Assembly (NCBI RefSeq): GCF_016801865.2
Contig: NC_068938.1
Location: 218,008,051-218,072,050 of the forward strand
DNA from: Culex pipiens pallens
Taxonomy: Eukaryota > Arthropoda > Insecta > Diptera > Culicidae
DNA: 64,000 nucleotides
Direction of reading: 5' to 3'
Each line of letters begins with the position of its first letter. The first letter of the stretch is position 1. Made by a program: the position numbers and the translations under genes. This document shows, one piece after another, positions 35,360 through 47,085 of the stretch. The notes beneath the pieces were generated by a model, which searched no databases, was not told the DNA's origin, and worked only from the letters and a program-made list of their open reading frames with translations.

Positions 35360-37719
35360 ATTTTTATTTTTGAAATTGCCGGCAACATATCAATAATTTG
35401 GCCAAAATAAGAAATTCTTGCGTTTCGCAAATTTCTGGGAAATAGCAAAATTCAACACTCGATTTCCGGGATATTAACTTTTCGAGAATCGTCACCCTCT
35501 AGTGGCAATCAAGTTCAATATCAACAAAAAAGTCCTCTCATTACCTCAAGACACCATATCCTCTTTAAAAAATATTTAAAAGGGCACAGAATATCTAATT
35601 TCTATCTTTGTATGGATTGCTGCAATAATTTATGGTTGAACCAACGACAAAAATGGGTTAAGCCAATTAAAAAAAATGCAAATAAAATCCATTTCTGGAA
35701 TTCAGGGAGAATTGATTTCTTAAAAATTTGCACCATCACGCAGAAATGCATAAAAGACGCTGACGCTCACATTAGTGGAATATTTCACAATTTTCCCAGC
35801 GGTGGCATTTATCACACTTGAACATTCTCTGGAAACACCCTTGAAGAGTATTGGAGCTGTCGTTATCTGAATGTGATTCAGTAAACATCTTTTTCACACA
35901 AAAATAATAGTTATAGCAACTTACATCATAATAAAATAATATTTTTAGATGTTTTTAAATTTCAAAGTGATTTGAGAAAAAATGTATAAATAACAGCATT
36001 GGAAATATTGTGGATGGCAACACAAATTTAAATCTTGATAAATTTAAAACAAGTAACGTCAAATGTTTAGCAAATGATCTGTCAAATGATCCTTTGCTTA
36101 TTTTTATGTTTTGAAACCCATTTTACAGAATCTTCAGTAAATCATCCGTCAATGTGACAAATATCAATGAAATTAGAATGCATTAAAATCTAAATCGCTA
36201 AATCTTTTACTAAAATTTCAGTTGATGCCACTGCAGTAGAACTTTGTTGAATGTCAGTATAAATAAACCTCTTTTCACAAGCCAAACAATTAATTAAGTC
36301 TTTTATGTTCCTTTTAGATTTAATCAGCTTCGAGCCTCTGTGCCAAATATTCATCGCAAAATATCGTTATATTACAATTTATTCAGTTAGCATATACATG
36401 ATTTGACTGCTCGATCGCTTACAAAGCTTCCAAAACTAATAACTTTTCAAAACTGTAATCGAATACCTCGAACACTTTCCGGGAATTAATCACCAACTTT
36501 GCCATGCCCGGCAGAAATTTAATCAAACTTAACAGCCTAGCAACGCAAAGCCATCTGCTCAGACAAGTGCCAACTGCTATAGTTTTCGCCCTCCCAAGAA
36601 GGCAATTCAATTTCCCTTTCGCTAATACCTGCCTGCCTCGAAGGCGCACGACACACGACATCATCTATTTAGAACCCCGGATTAAAGCCCATTCTGCTGC
36701 TAAGAGGCTTTCACCTGACGCAAAAACGCGAAACACATTGTTGTATCTGCTTCTTCGTTGAGCAAATTGCCACAACCGATCGACATCGACGCAACGACGG
36801 AATGGGTATGGTGTGTGGTTTCAGAGTGAAACAGCTTTTCAACAGCTTTTGTTTCCAGCCCACCGTTGGTTGTTGCCGAGGCCTTAGACTTAGTCACCGA
36901 TTAGGCTTCCGCCAGCTTACCGTTTTCTTCCCGGCGAGGTTCAGTGGAAGCAGCAGCAGTAGCTAAAGTCGTTTAGTTCTTGAAAAGGTGTGGAAGTCGA
37001 CACCTTTACACGGGTCTTTGTTAATACGTTATTAAAACAAGATGGGAAGTTATTAATCGGGTAACACGTGGTAAAACAAGACAGTTTAGAGGGCTTTTGA
37101 ACGAATCGTGAGAGGTTGCGGAAAATCAAACTGTGTCTAATCAAGCAAAGTGGCCTGAATTCAAATGTTTGTCAACAGCAGCAAGTCAACAGAAGATTCG
37201 ACTCGTCAAACCACGTATGCGACATTTCTAGCTGGAAGTTCCGAACCCCAAAAAACCTCAAAAAGGCCATCACGATGCACGTTTCACTACTGTTCAAATT
37301 CTGTCCTACAAGTGACACAATCAAACAATCGCCAAACTGGGGCGCACAATTCGCGACGCGAGGTGGCTTTTGGGAAAACAAACCGGGCCGGATCCCTAAT
37401 GAGGGACTTTGGCTGGTGTTGATGCCGCCGTTTCTGGCCTGATCACCGACAAGCCGTTGAGTCGCGTTGCGTTGCTGATTACAATCGATGACGCGTGGCG
37501 TGCATTCGCGCTAGATAAATATTGCTCTGGCGTTCGATTTGTGTTTGGATGCGGCTGTGAAGGACGTTTTCCGTATCTGCGTGCTCGATGGGCTCGATTT
37601 TCAAACATGTCAAAACGGGTTGTTAGGTTACGGAAGATGACGCTGAATTGTACAAATTTGTGAGGTTTTTAATTAAATTTAGTTTATAATTTGTTAAACT
37701 TACCACAGTTCCGCATATC
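35360..37719. other. Unassigned DNA, partly low-copy-looking
   Basis: It includes the second 62-bp repeat copy. The 36.4-37.65 kb part is more complex and has overlapping frames of about 65-108 codons on both strands with no recognised domain. It may carry untranslated or regulatory sequence; the sequence does not show which. Confidence 0.4.
35763..35824 (+). repeat. 62-bp exact direct repeat, copy 2
   Basis: Identical to 32067-32128, 3.7 kb upstream. Divergence begins immediately after GAACA (AATG upstream, TTCT here). See the matching entry. Confidence 0.9.
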
Positions 37720-37852
37720 TACACGGAGAAAAATCAGTCTCCAAAATCGTGAGCAAGCGCTCATAAAATTTTGGTTTACGAACACTTTGTTTGTAGTTCC
37801 GATTTTCATGAACGCTTATTCACGATTTTGAGAACTGATTTTTCTTCGTTGG
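37720..37852. mobile_element. Stem-forming MITE, copy 2
   Basis: The arms share ACACGGAGAAAAATCAGT and CCAAAATCGTGA on the left with their complement on the right (TCACGATTTTGAGAACTG). It is the same family as 7972-8062 but has a longer, more diverged loop. Confidence 0.7.
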
Positions 37853-37956
37853 TCTATATGCCACATGTGTTGGCATTTTAAGCAAAACTGCGTTATAGGC
37901 TTAAAAATGACAAACAGTTAAAAAGTGACTTTTCCTATACAAAATCGTGTGTACAA

Positions 37957-39468
37957 AGTAGGGTAGAGTAGTCATCAATGAGACACGGGGAACAATGATA
38001 AAATGGCTCTCACAAGTCGTAGTTTCAACCAATCAGGCTCATATTTTGGGGAAAGGTGTGTCTACTGGATACACGTCTGCCATTATAGTGGCTTTGGTTA
38101 TGGACGCTCCCTTGAAAAGTTATTCATAAATGTTTGATTCTGGGGTGTAAAAGTAAATTATGGACAAAAAATACTTTTTCGCTCGTAGGCTGCCATTAAC
38201 ACCAAAACTAATATTTCTTCAAATTTCTTTCGACGTTCCATAGGGATTGAGTTGGGCTACTATGTCCTTTCATTAGATTTGGCAAAAATTTAGAATATAC
38301 CCAGAATCCAGGGCTGTCTCATTGTTCCCCACTCATTTCAGCCCATGGGTAACAATGAGACACTTTGATTTTTCTTCATTAAACTTTTCAAAATCTATGG
38401 AAATCTTTCAAAACATGAATTAAAAGTGATTTTGGCATATTTATAGAGTTTTAACTTCATTTAACCAAAAATACAAAGTTATCTATATATATAAAAAATT
38501 TCGACGGTTTTGTTCGAACGCGAATCAGTTCAATACGGAACGTCAGATCGAGATGCTCTTTGTTGCATTGGGTTCGTATAAGTCCAAGGAAGGTTCTTAC
38601 GCCAAAAAATCACAACTTTGGCCACTCTGGAACCGATTCCGGGATATCTGCAGATTGTATGGGAAAAGTTACGTAAAATTAAATTTTGATCACAGGAGGC
38701 TGAATAGCAAACAAGCTAAAAACGTCAAGAAGCGAAAAAATTACAAGACGAAGTTTGTCGGGTAAGGCTTGTTTGGTATAAATATACGGATTTTATTGAT
38801 CCTTGCACTGTAACTTGGATTTTGCCCGCAGTTTTCTCTCGCACTTTTGACAACAAAAATTCGAAAAACTAGGCAACCAGTTGTTGTTTGTTTACACTGC
38901 CAGTCGCAGTTTCCACCAAACTAGACATTCGCACTTTAAAATTGCGATTGACAGCTGAAAAACAAGCGAGCACTTTGATCATTTTTTAGGAAATTTAAAT
39001 TTTCCCAAGGTAGTTTGACAAGTCGCAATAGTGTGATCGATAGCAATAATTTAGTGCGAAGTCCAAGTTAGTGGGAATTGCGCAATACAAATTTAAATAC
39101 TTTTAAGTATAACTTTTGTTAATTAAAGTTTCATGTTGGCAAAATTGCTCTAAAATGTTCAAGGCAAGTTACCTGCAATGGAACAATACAAAAACATGAT
39201 GTTTTACTAGAAAAATCTTGATTTTCGTAGTGTGTCTCATTGTTCCCCAGCTGTCTCATTGTTCCTGTCATGTGCGTCTACAATGAGACAGTTGAATAAC
39301 TCTGGCTGTAGATGTTGGATCGATCTCATATTTTTGTCAATGTTAGAACACATTAAAAGAAAGAAAATGCAACAAAAAGCTCATTAAAACATGCTGATGA
39401 AAAAGTAAGAAAAATCTTTGAGAGTTGAAAACCAAAAGTGTCTCATTGATGACTACCCTACCCTACTT
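37957..39468. mobile_element. TIR element rich in TGTCTCATTGTTCC motifs
   Basis: Inverted ends of about 30 bp: left AAGTAGGGTAGAGTAGTCAT, right (reverse complement) AAGTAGGGTAGGGTAGTCAT, both continuing into CAATGAGACAC. The motif AATGAGACA / TGTCTCATT recurs many times in both orientations (near 38318, 38350, 39236, 39250 and 39280). No transposase frame and no clear target duplication. A Helitron-like fragment is nested at about 38481-38775. Confidence 0.7.
38481..38775 (+). mobile_element. Helitron-like non-autonomous fragment
   Basis: The 5' end reads TCTATATATATAAAAAATTT. The 3' end reads ACGAAGTTTGTCGGGTAAGG and then CTTGT, close to the CTRR-T ends of insect Helitrons, with one deviation. 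No terminal inverted repeats and no target duplication were seen, as expected for rolling-circle elements. The 70-codon frame within it has no Rep or helicase motif. The assignment is from memory of Helitron ends. Confidence 0.5.
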
Positions 39469-39599
39469 GGTTTGGGTTGCTCGAGTTTTGGTCTGAATGG
39501 GCTCATACTTTTCAGACCTGCGAAAAGTCAAATTTAAACCACTCTTGTACAACCTAAATGTGTAAGTAAACTTAAAATTAAATTTGCATTGCTCCATTG

Positions 39600-40940
39600 C
39601 AAATCGTCAAAACTGAAAATGGATTTTATTTATATTTTTTGAATTGGCTCAAACTTTTTCAAACATACCAAAATGATACGTAAACACTCAAAAATCTGTA
39701 ACTTTTGAAGGATCAATTTAGTGTCTTCGGCAAAGTTGTAGGTATTGATGAAGAATATTCAGAAAAAATATGTAAATGAAAAAATATATAACAGTGATCA
39801 TTTTCCCAATTTTCCTTTTTTTTATTTTTGAAAATTTTAAAATGTTTTAGGGAACAAGAAAAACGTAACTTTTGAGTCATAGAAAAATATGGACAAAAAA
39901 TTGTATGAAGAATATTCAGAAAAAATATTGTGCCAGGAAAAAAGTTTTTTTTATTAATTTCACATGTTTTCCATATTTTTATTTATTTTTTATTTTTTTT
40001 AATATGTTTTAGGGAACAAAAACGTAATTTTTGAGTATAGCAAAGTGTGGACAAAAAATTTGCTCCCGAATCATGATTTTTGGAAAAAATAGTTTTGAAA
40101 TTTTACTCGATAATTTTTTTTAACTCCAGTTTTTCCAATATAAATGAACTTTACAGATTTTTTATAAGGTGCACCTTATTCGAGATACAGCAAATTAATT
40201 TTTAAATTGAAGTGAAAAATTTCAGTTTTTATATACTTTAAAGAGTGTTAAAAAAAACCCAATAAAATTGCCTCAGAGACATTGAAGATTAGACCTCTGG
40301 TTGCTCAAATACAGCAAATACAAGAAAAAAAAACGAAAAAAATAAGTCTTTTCAATCTCATCCAAACAGCCTTTTATTTTGCAGTACCAATATCTTTAAA
40401 CTAATGATCCTTTTTATAATGTTAAAATATGAACATTTGTGAAATTTTCTGACCCTTCTGATTTTTTTTATTTTGAAATCAAGACTAACATTTCAAAAAG
40501 GTTTTATATTTAAAATTACGCCCTATTGAATTGTTAGTCTTGATTCCAAATTGAAAAAAAATAAAAGATCAGATTTTTTCAAACAGGACTATTAATATAT
40601 GTATGAGATATTGGTACAAGAAAATAAAAGGCTGTTTGGATGAGACGTTATAAAATTCAATATTCTTGTTTCTTTTTCATTTTTCGCTGCATTTCAGCAA
40701 CCAAAAGACCAATCTTCAATGTCTACTAAGCAATTTATAGGAAATTTGCTCAACATATCTTACAAAAATGGAGGACAAACAGGAATGGTCATTGTACATT
40801 GGACAATCATGAACACTTAATAAAACAATCACAAATCTTGAATTTTTCAGTTCAATCCAAACTTTTGATGGTTATATCATGAAAACGTTGTAGTTTCCGA
40901 TTGCAAATTTGATTTTACATTGAGAATTGAGTTCAACATT
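39600..40940. repeat. Decayed palindrome related to 2783-4716
   Basis: It carries the same ordered blocks as the 1.93-kb palindrome: GGATTTTATTTATATTTTTT, TTGGCTCAAACTTT, GTGTCTTCGGCAAAGTTGTA and GACCTCTGGTTGCT. Its centre is near 40500, between ATCAAGACTAACATTTC and TTGTTAGTCTTGATT. Indels and substitutions are abundant, so this is an older copy. Confidence 0.8.
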
Positions 40941-41032
40941 TCTTAAATAAAATTTGGAACAACTTCATTGCATAAACTATAGACAATATTTCGAATATTA
41001 AAATGTATTTGAAGTAAAAAAGAGTTAAATAT

Positions 41033-42285
41033 GAGTAATTCTCCGCCAACTCACACAGCAGTTGCCCCGACCCCTCTTCGATTTGCGTGAAACTTTGTCC
41101 TAAGGGGTAACTTTTGTCCCTGATCACGAATCCGAGGTCCGTTTTCTGATATCTCGTGACGGAGGGACGGTACGACCCCTTCCATTTTTGAACATGCGAA
41201 AAAAGAGGTGTTTTTCAATAATTTGCTGCCTGAAACGGTGATGAGATAGAAATTTGGTGTCAAAGGGACTTTTATGTAAAATTAGACGCCCGATTTGATG
41301 GCGTACTCAGAATTCCGAAAAAACGTATTTTTCATCGAAAAAAACACTAAAATTTTTTAAAAAATTCTCCCATTTTCCGTTAATTTTGGAACATGTCATT
41401 TTATGGGAAATTTAATGTTCTTTTTGAATCTACATTGACCCAGAAGGGTCATTTTTTCATTTAGAACAAAATTTTTCATTTTAAAATTTTGTTTTTTCTA
41501 ACTTTGCAGGGTTATTTTTTAGAGTGTAACAATGTTCTACAAAATTGTAGAGCAGACAATTACAAAAAATTTGATATATAGACATAAGGGGTTTGCTTAT
41601 AAACATCACGAGTTATCGCGATTTTACAAAAAAAAAGTTTTGAAAAAGTTACTTTTTGCGTCTCTCTTTGTTTCGTCGTCCGTGTCTGTCGCGGGTGACC
41701 ATGAACGGCCATGATCAACGACGAACAACTTTTTCAAAACTTTTTTTCGTAAAATCGCGATAACTCGTGATGTTTATAAGCAAACCCCTTAATGTCTAGA
41801 TATCAAAATTTTTGTAATTGTCTGCTCTACAACTTTGTAGAACATTGTTACACTCTAAAAAAAAACCCTGCAATATTAGAAAAAACTCAAAATTCGAAAA
41901 TGATGTAGATTCGAAAAGTATATTAAATTTCCCATAAAATGACATGTTCCAACAATTTTTACAGTCGAGTAACGGAAAATGGGAGAATTTTTAAAACTTT
42001 TTTAGTGTTTTTTTCGATGAAAAATACGTTTTTTCGGAATTCTGAGTACGCCATCAAATCGGGCGTCTAATTTTACATAAAAGTCAAATTATTGAAAAAC
42101 ACCTCATTTTCAAATGTTCAAAAATGGAAGGGATCGTACCACCCCTCCGTCACGAGATATAAAAAAACAGACCTCGGATTCGTGATCAGGGACAAAAGTT
42201 ACCCCTTAGGACAAAGTTTCACGCAAATCGAAGAGGGGTCGGGGCAACTTTTCCCGATTTCGTGTGAGTTGGTAGAGAATTACCC
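41033..42285. mobile_element. 1.25-kb palindromic element, copy A
   Basis: The termini are GAGTAATTCTCCGCC on the left and GGGTAATTCTCTACC reading inward from the right. They are flanked by the 4-bp duplication ATAT (41029-41032 and 42286-42289). The arms pair over most of their length around a ~75-bp loop (about 41653-41725) containing TTTGTTTCGTCGTCCGTGTC. Relative to copy B the right arm has lost short blocks (near 41890 and 42088). The short frames are by-products of the arms and no protein is encoded. Confidence 0.9.
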
Positions 42286-42995
42286 ATATTTTTCGAGTTA
42301 ATTTACCTTTACTCTGAGTGAACTTAAAAGCCAAACCGTTTGTCAATTTTTTTCTACAAAAAAAACCTCATGGTTTACTAAATTGAAGAAAATCTAAAAT
42401 TTATAAGTATTTTTGAATAGCAGAGTAACATGTATGCTGAAAAATTGTGAATCAGCCTAATTATTGTTGATTTTCTGAAAGCTAATAATAATTTGAAATT
42501 AACTAATTTAGAATTTTTTGAATTATATTAACAACAGAACAATATATTTCAGAAATCCCTGTTGGAAAAACACCGTTAAATAAATTAAATTGATTGCAAA
42601 AGAGTGCTTAGTAAAAAGAGAACTTTAATTACTTGAATTACGCAAAGCTAAAATATAAAATTTTTAAATAAAAAAATACAAGAGTTTTTTTTCTTGAACG
42701 CTTTGAAATAGTTTATCTACATATATTTCAAGTGACAACTTGTTTTATTCCAAAGCTAAAATGGCTCTAGGAGCTCATAATGGCCGTTATCATTATTTGA
42801 TAGCTAAAACGAGATTATGCATATTATAAAACTAAATGGATGAAATTGAATACAAAAAAAGGATTATGTGGAAAAAATATTTGTAGAAAGCACTGCATTC
42901 AAACACTGCAATTTCTGCAATTTTTCTTTTGCTTCAGTGGAGCATGAGCATGAGGAATGCTACAACCACCTACAAGTGGAAAATGTGAAGTCATT
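42286..42995. other. Unassigned AT-rich spacer between palindromes
   Basis: About 700 bp separates the two palindromic copies. No coding or repeat structure was recognised. Confidence 0.5.
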
Positions 42996-44243
42996 GGGTA
43001 ATTCTCTACCAACTCACACGAAATCGGGAAAAGTTGCCCCGACCCCTCTTCGATTTGCGTGAAACTTTGTCCTAAGGGGTAACTTTTGTCCCTGATCACG
43101 AATCCGAGGTCCGTTTTTTGATATCTCGTAACGGAGGGGCGGTACGACCCCCTCCATTTTTGAACATGCGAAAAAAGAGGTGTTTTTCAATAATTTGCAG
43201 CCTGAAACGGTGATGAGATAGAAATTTGGTGTCAAAGGGACTTTTATGTAAAATTAGACGCCCGATTTGATGGCGTACTCAGAATTCCGAAAAAACGTAT
43301 TTTTCATCGAAAAAAACACTAAAAAAGTTTTAAAAATCCTCCCATTTTCCGTTACTCGACTGTAAAAATTTTTGGAACATGTCATTTTATGGGAAATTTA
43401 ATGTACTTTTCGAATCTACATTGTCCCAGAAGGGTCATTTTTTCATTTAGAACAAAATTTTTCATTTTAAAATTTCGTGTTTTTTCTAACTTTGCAGGGT
43501 TATTTTTTAGAGTGTTTTAATGTTCTACAAAGTTGTAGAGCAGACAATTACAAAAATTTTGATATATAGACATAAGGGGTTTGCTTATAAACATCACAAG
43601 TTATCGCGATTTTACGAAAAAAAGTTTTGAAAAAGTTACTTTTTGCGTTTCTCTTTGTTTCGTCGTCCGTGTCTGTCGCGGGTGACCATGAACGGCCATG
43701 ATCGATGACGACCAACTTTGTAGAACATTAAAACACTCTAAAAAATAACCCTGCAAAGTTAGAAAAAACACGAAATTTTAAAATGAAAAATTTTGTTCTA
43801 AATGAAAAAATGACCCTTCTGGGACAATGTAGATTCGAAAAGTACATTAAATTTCCCATAAAATGACATGTTCCAAAATTTTTTACAGTCGAGTAACGGA
43901 AAATGGGAGGATTTTTAAAACTTTTTTAGTGTTTTTTTCGATGAAAAATACGTTTTTTCGGAATTCTGAGTACGCCATCAAATCGGGCGTCTAATTTTAC
44001 ATAAAAGTCCCTTTGACACCAAATTTCTATCTCATCACCGTTTCAGGCTGCAAATTTTTGAAAAACACCTCTTTTTTCGCATGTTCAAAAATGGAAGGGG
44101 TCGTACCGCCCCTCCGTCACGAGATATCAAAAAACGGACCTCGGATTCGTGATCAGGGACAAAAGTTACCCCTTAGGACAAAGTTTCACGCAAATCGAAG
44201 AGGGGTCGGGGCAACTGCTGTGTGAGTTGGCGGAGAATTACCC
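42996..44243. mobile_element. 1.25-kb palindromic element, copy B
   Basis: Same family as 41033-42285, flanked by CATT (42992-42995 and 44244-44247). The left tip is the CTACC type and the right tip is the CCGCC type, the reverse of copy A, while the loop runs in the same direction in both copies. A 104-bp inner part of the right arm is missing relative to copy A, with the junction at CAACTTT (43713-43719). No coding sequence. Confidence 0.9.
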
Positions 44244-44249
44244 CATTAT

Positions 44250-46729
44250 CTTTAGGATGCCCAAATTAATAATAAAAAAAAAATGTTTGATGCATCCAAA
44301 AACATCAATTCTAATACATCAGTGCATAATTCCTGAGCACCCTTATCCAAAGCCAAAAAGAGATGTCGTTTAGCGAATAAAAAAGTGCAAATCACTACAA
44401 AATCCAAGCAAAAAAAAAATCTACTAACCATAAAAGCATGAAAAAAAAGAAAATCTCCGTCATCACGAGATCCGCAGAGCGGGTCCCATCACCATCTCGA
44501 CAGCCAGTTCTTGGGACGGAAACCCAAGCCAACCCGAGCCATCCAGGCTGAGGGGATTTCCTGAAGAGCGATAAATTCTCACTTTGGCGTACACAGATTG
44601 ATTTATCCCCCCACTTCAGCCGGTTCGTCGTCGTCCTCGCCGGATCTATTTTCCCTCGTTTTCCTCGATTGAAGTCCACCGGGCCAGGTGTGTGTGTGTG
44701 AGAGCTCGAGTTCAGAAGTGTCATCTCCGCTGATGCTGCCAGGTCCAAGGATCCTCTTGAAGCGTCGTCCCCGTGTCGTGTCGAGCAAGTGGTCCCGGGT
44801 GCGATCCCGGCCAGCAAAATGCACATCGACACTCGGGCTTTGAAGAGCTATCACTCTCGTTTCGTTTCGTGAGTCAGAGGGGGGTTTGGGGGGAAGAGAA
44901 ACGAGCACATTACAACAAATTCCAGCTTAAAAACTATCATTGCTCACTTTTTTCTGTGATGTTGCTGGTACAGTCAGTGTCTTGTTATAAAGCACATGAG
45001 AATGGTATTCAAATTGTTCAAGTCGTTGAACTAATCCAATATTCATAAGCCGGCCATGAAATTATGGAAAAGTATAAATTGTATCAAAGTAGGTCAATTT
45101 TGCTTAATAAATGAAATTCATGGTGTTCATAAAACCTAAAAAAATATCATTTCTAAAAAAACAAGAAGTTAATTCTCATAGGACACCTGTACACCGCACA
45201 CAGCACTCGTGGTCCAACCAAGCAGCATGCATCCCAAGATGATCCGACTTTTCGAGCCAGAAAAAAACGAGGTGAATCCCCGAGCTTAGCAATTCCAATT
45301 CGGTTTCCAAGGATCAACCCCCGGCAAGGCATTCCGAGAAAACCATTGAACACCTGTACTTTGGTGTGGCAACGACTGACGGACTGGGACGGCTGGGACG
45401 GTTCAAATCCTTGTTCCGGGGATGAGCAAAGCAAATTTTTCGGATTGGCAGAAAAAAAAGAAATCGTTGAACCTCTCGTGGAATCCTTTTTTTCTCGCTT
45501 TTTTCCGAGGGAAACAGCTGGCAGTTGTGGAAAAAAACGAGGAGCAACCTCTTCCAAGCGTTGATCGTTAGTGAGCAAAAGGATTTTCGTCGAACAGCAG
45601 CAGCACACAATCAGCGGAGACTGAATGAAGATTTATTTGCTGCCTTTTTGGGGTATTTTAATGGGATTTTTCCTGTTTTGTGCTGCGTTGGCAGCCGGGT
45701 TTTGTTTGCTTCGGGTATTTGTACGGGGATTTCCAGGATGATGCCGGAGAATTTCCAGCCAGCGTGGAATGGTATCACGTTTTGGGATTCCGAGAGGTCC
45801 GACGATTGAGGTGTTTGATTAAAATAATTCTGATGGATGCGCCGGTCATGAATGATGCGATGAGCTTTCCAATATATAATTTTTGCCGTTTTTGTCATCT
45901 TCCAGTTGTTGCGGGCGGCGCGTCGAAAAACCCAGTTTTTATTTTTAAAAAATCGTATCTCGGAATACTGAAAACATAACTTCGCAATTTTTTGATATGT
46001 TATGTAAAATTTTCCGAGGAATCTCTTACAAATATTTTCAGACATAGGCTCTCTGGTCCCGAGACCTTCGAAAGAGCATTTTAAGTATTCATTTGACCTT
46101 TTCAAATGCTAGGCTAGATATTTGAAACTTTTAACTGTTTTTCCTTAAAAGCCTATCTAATACCCTTTCGTTTGCGCTCAAGACAGCTAAATTCGGTTGA
46201 AATGATGCGGAGTTATGATTTTTTGAAAAATGTGGTTTTTGTAAAAATCGACGAAAATTGCCATTTTTCGGACCACCCTAACACGGTATAGGTCACCCTA
46301 ATGGCCAAACAATAAATATGGGTCTAATTATTTCGGCTAAGGAACCCCGAGAAAAATTTTGAGCCCGATCGGAAAACTTTTTTTTTTCAAATCATGCTGT
46401 TTTCGTGGGGAATTGCTGTATGTTCTTTTGGCTTTCATTCATTTCATAAATAGTTGAAAATAAATTATTTTGGGCCTTTGCCATTAAGGTAGATAGATAC
46501 ATTTTATTTTAATTTAATTTTGAATTATTATTCTAGAGATCGGAAAATTTCACGACACTTTCATTTTTTGACACTGAAAATTGGACGCATATTCGCTAAG
46601 TTATTGTCACTTAAAAATTCAACTTTCTGATCTTTTCAAGCTTGTTTATATTTTCTACAGGTAATCAAAATCGCAATCAAAATTTTTAGTACACGGTTTC
46701 GAAACTTATGTTAACCGAAAATGTTTATT
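44250..46729. other. Unassigned DNA
   Basis: 44.4-45.9 kb is complex and moderately GC-rich. It includes GGTCCCGGGTGCGATCCCGG near 44792 and GGTTCAAATCC near 45399, which resemble B boxes but lack convincing A boxes. Frames of 145 and 164 codons occur on the minus strand without recognisable domains. From about 45.9 to 46.4 kb the sequence looks like dispersed-repeat DNA (CACCCTAACACGG...GGTCACCCTAATGG). No gene is supported. Confidence 0.4.
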
Positions 46730-47085
46730 TTTCTTTTGTTCAGGAGGTCATTTTGAGCAACTTTTGTTCTACGAAAAACTTTACTTCTCTTGTTTTATGT
46801 ATTTCTTGTTTTATTTATAGTATTTAAATTTGCATTTATCTTGTTTAGTTTATGTTCGTTTTTGATAGTTTTTGGCCTATTCTTCACCCTTCTATCATTA
46901 CATTTAGCCTTTCTAAATTTTTCATGTTTATAAAATGACTTTTTAAATTTCTTGCTTAAAGTTTTTCTTTCCAATGCTTTTTAAAGATCAAAAATTGGTT
47001 AAAAAAACTGATTTTTGGCAAATTTTTAGATCGAACCCCGTCTAGAGGCGGAGTATCACTACCTACAACTTTGACGAATACACCA
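46730..47085 (+). repeat. Dispersed repeat, partner of 15.0-15.6 kb
   Basis: The order of blocks is the reverse complement of 15030-15620 (AGGAGGTCATTTTGAGCAAC, then CTTTACTTCTCTTGTTTTAT). Non-coding. Confidence 0.6.

Noticed and set aside
44395..44832. 145-codon minus-strand frame
   Set aside because: No recognisable domain, biased composition, ends in a poly-Phe/Leu run translated from an A-rich tract.
44780..45420. B-box-like GGTGCGATCCC and GGTTCAAATCC as tRNA genes or SINEs
   Set aside because: No A box at the right distance and no cloverleaf or body.
45153..46105. Minus-strand frames of 151 and 164 codons
   Set aside because: No domain recognised; overlapping frames on both strands; part lies in dispersed-repeat DNA.
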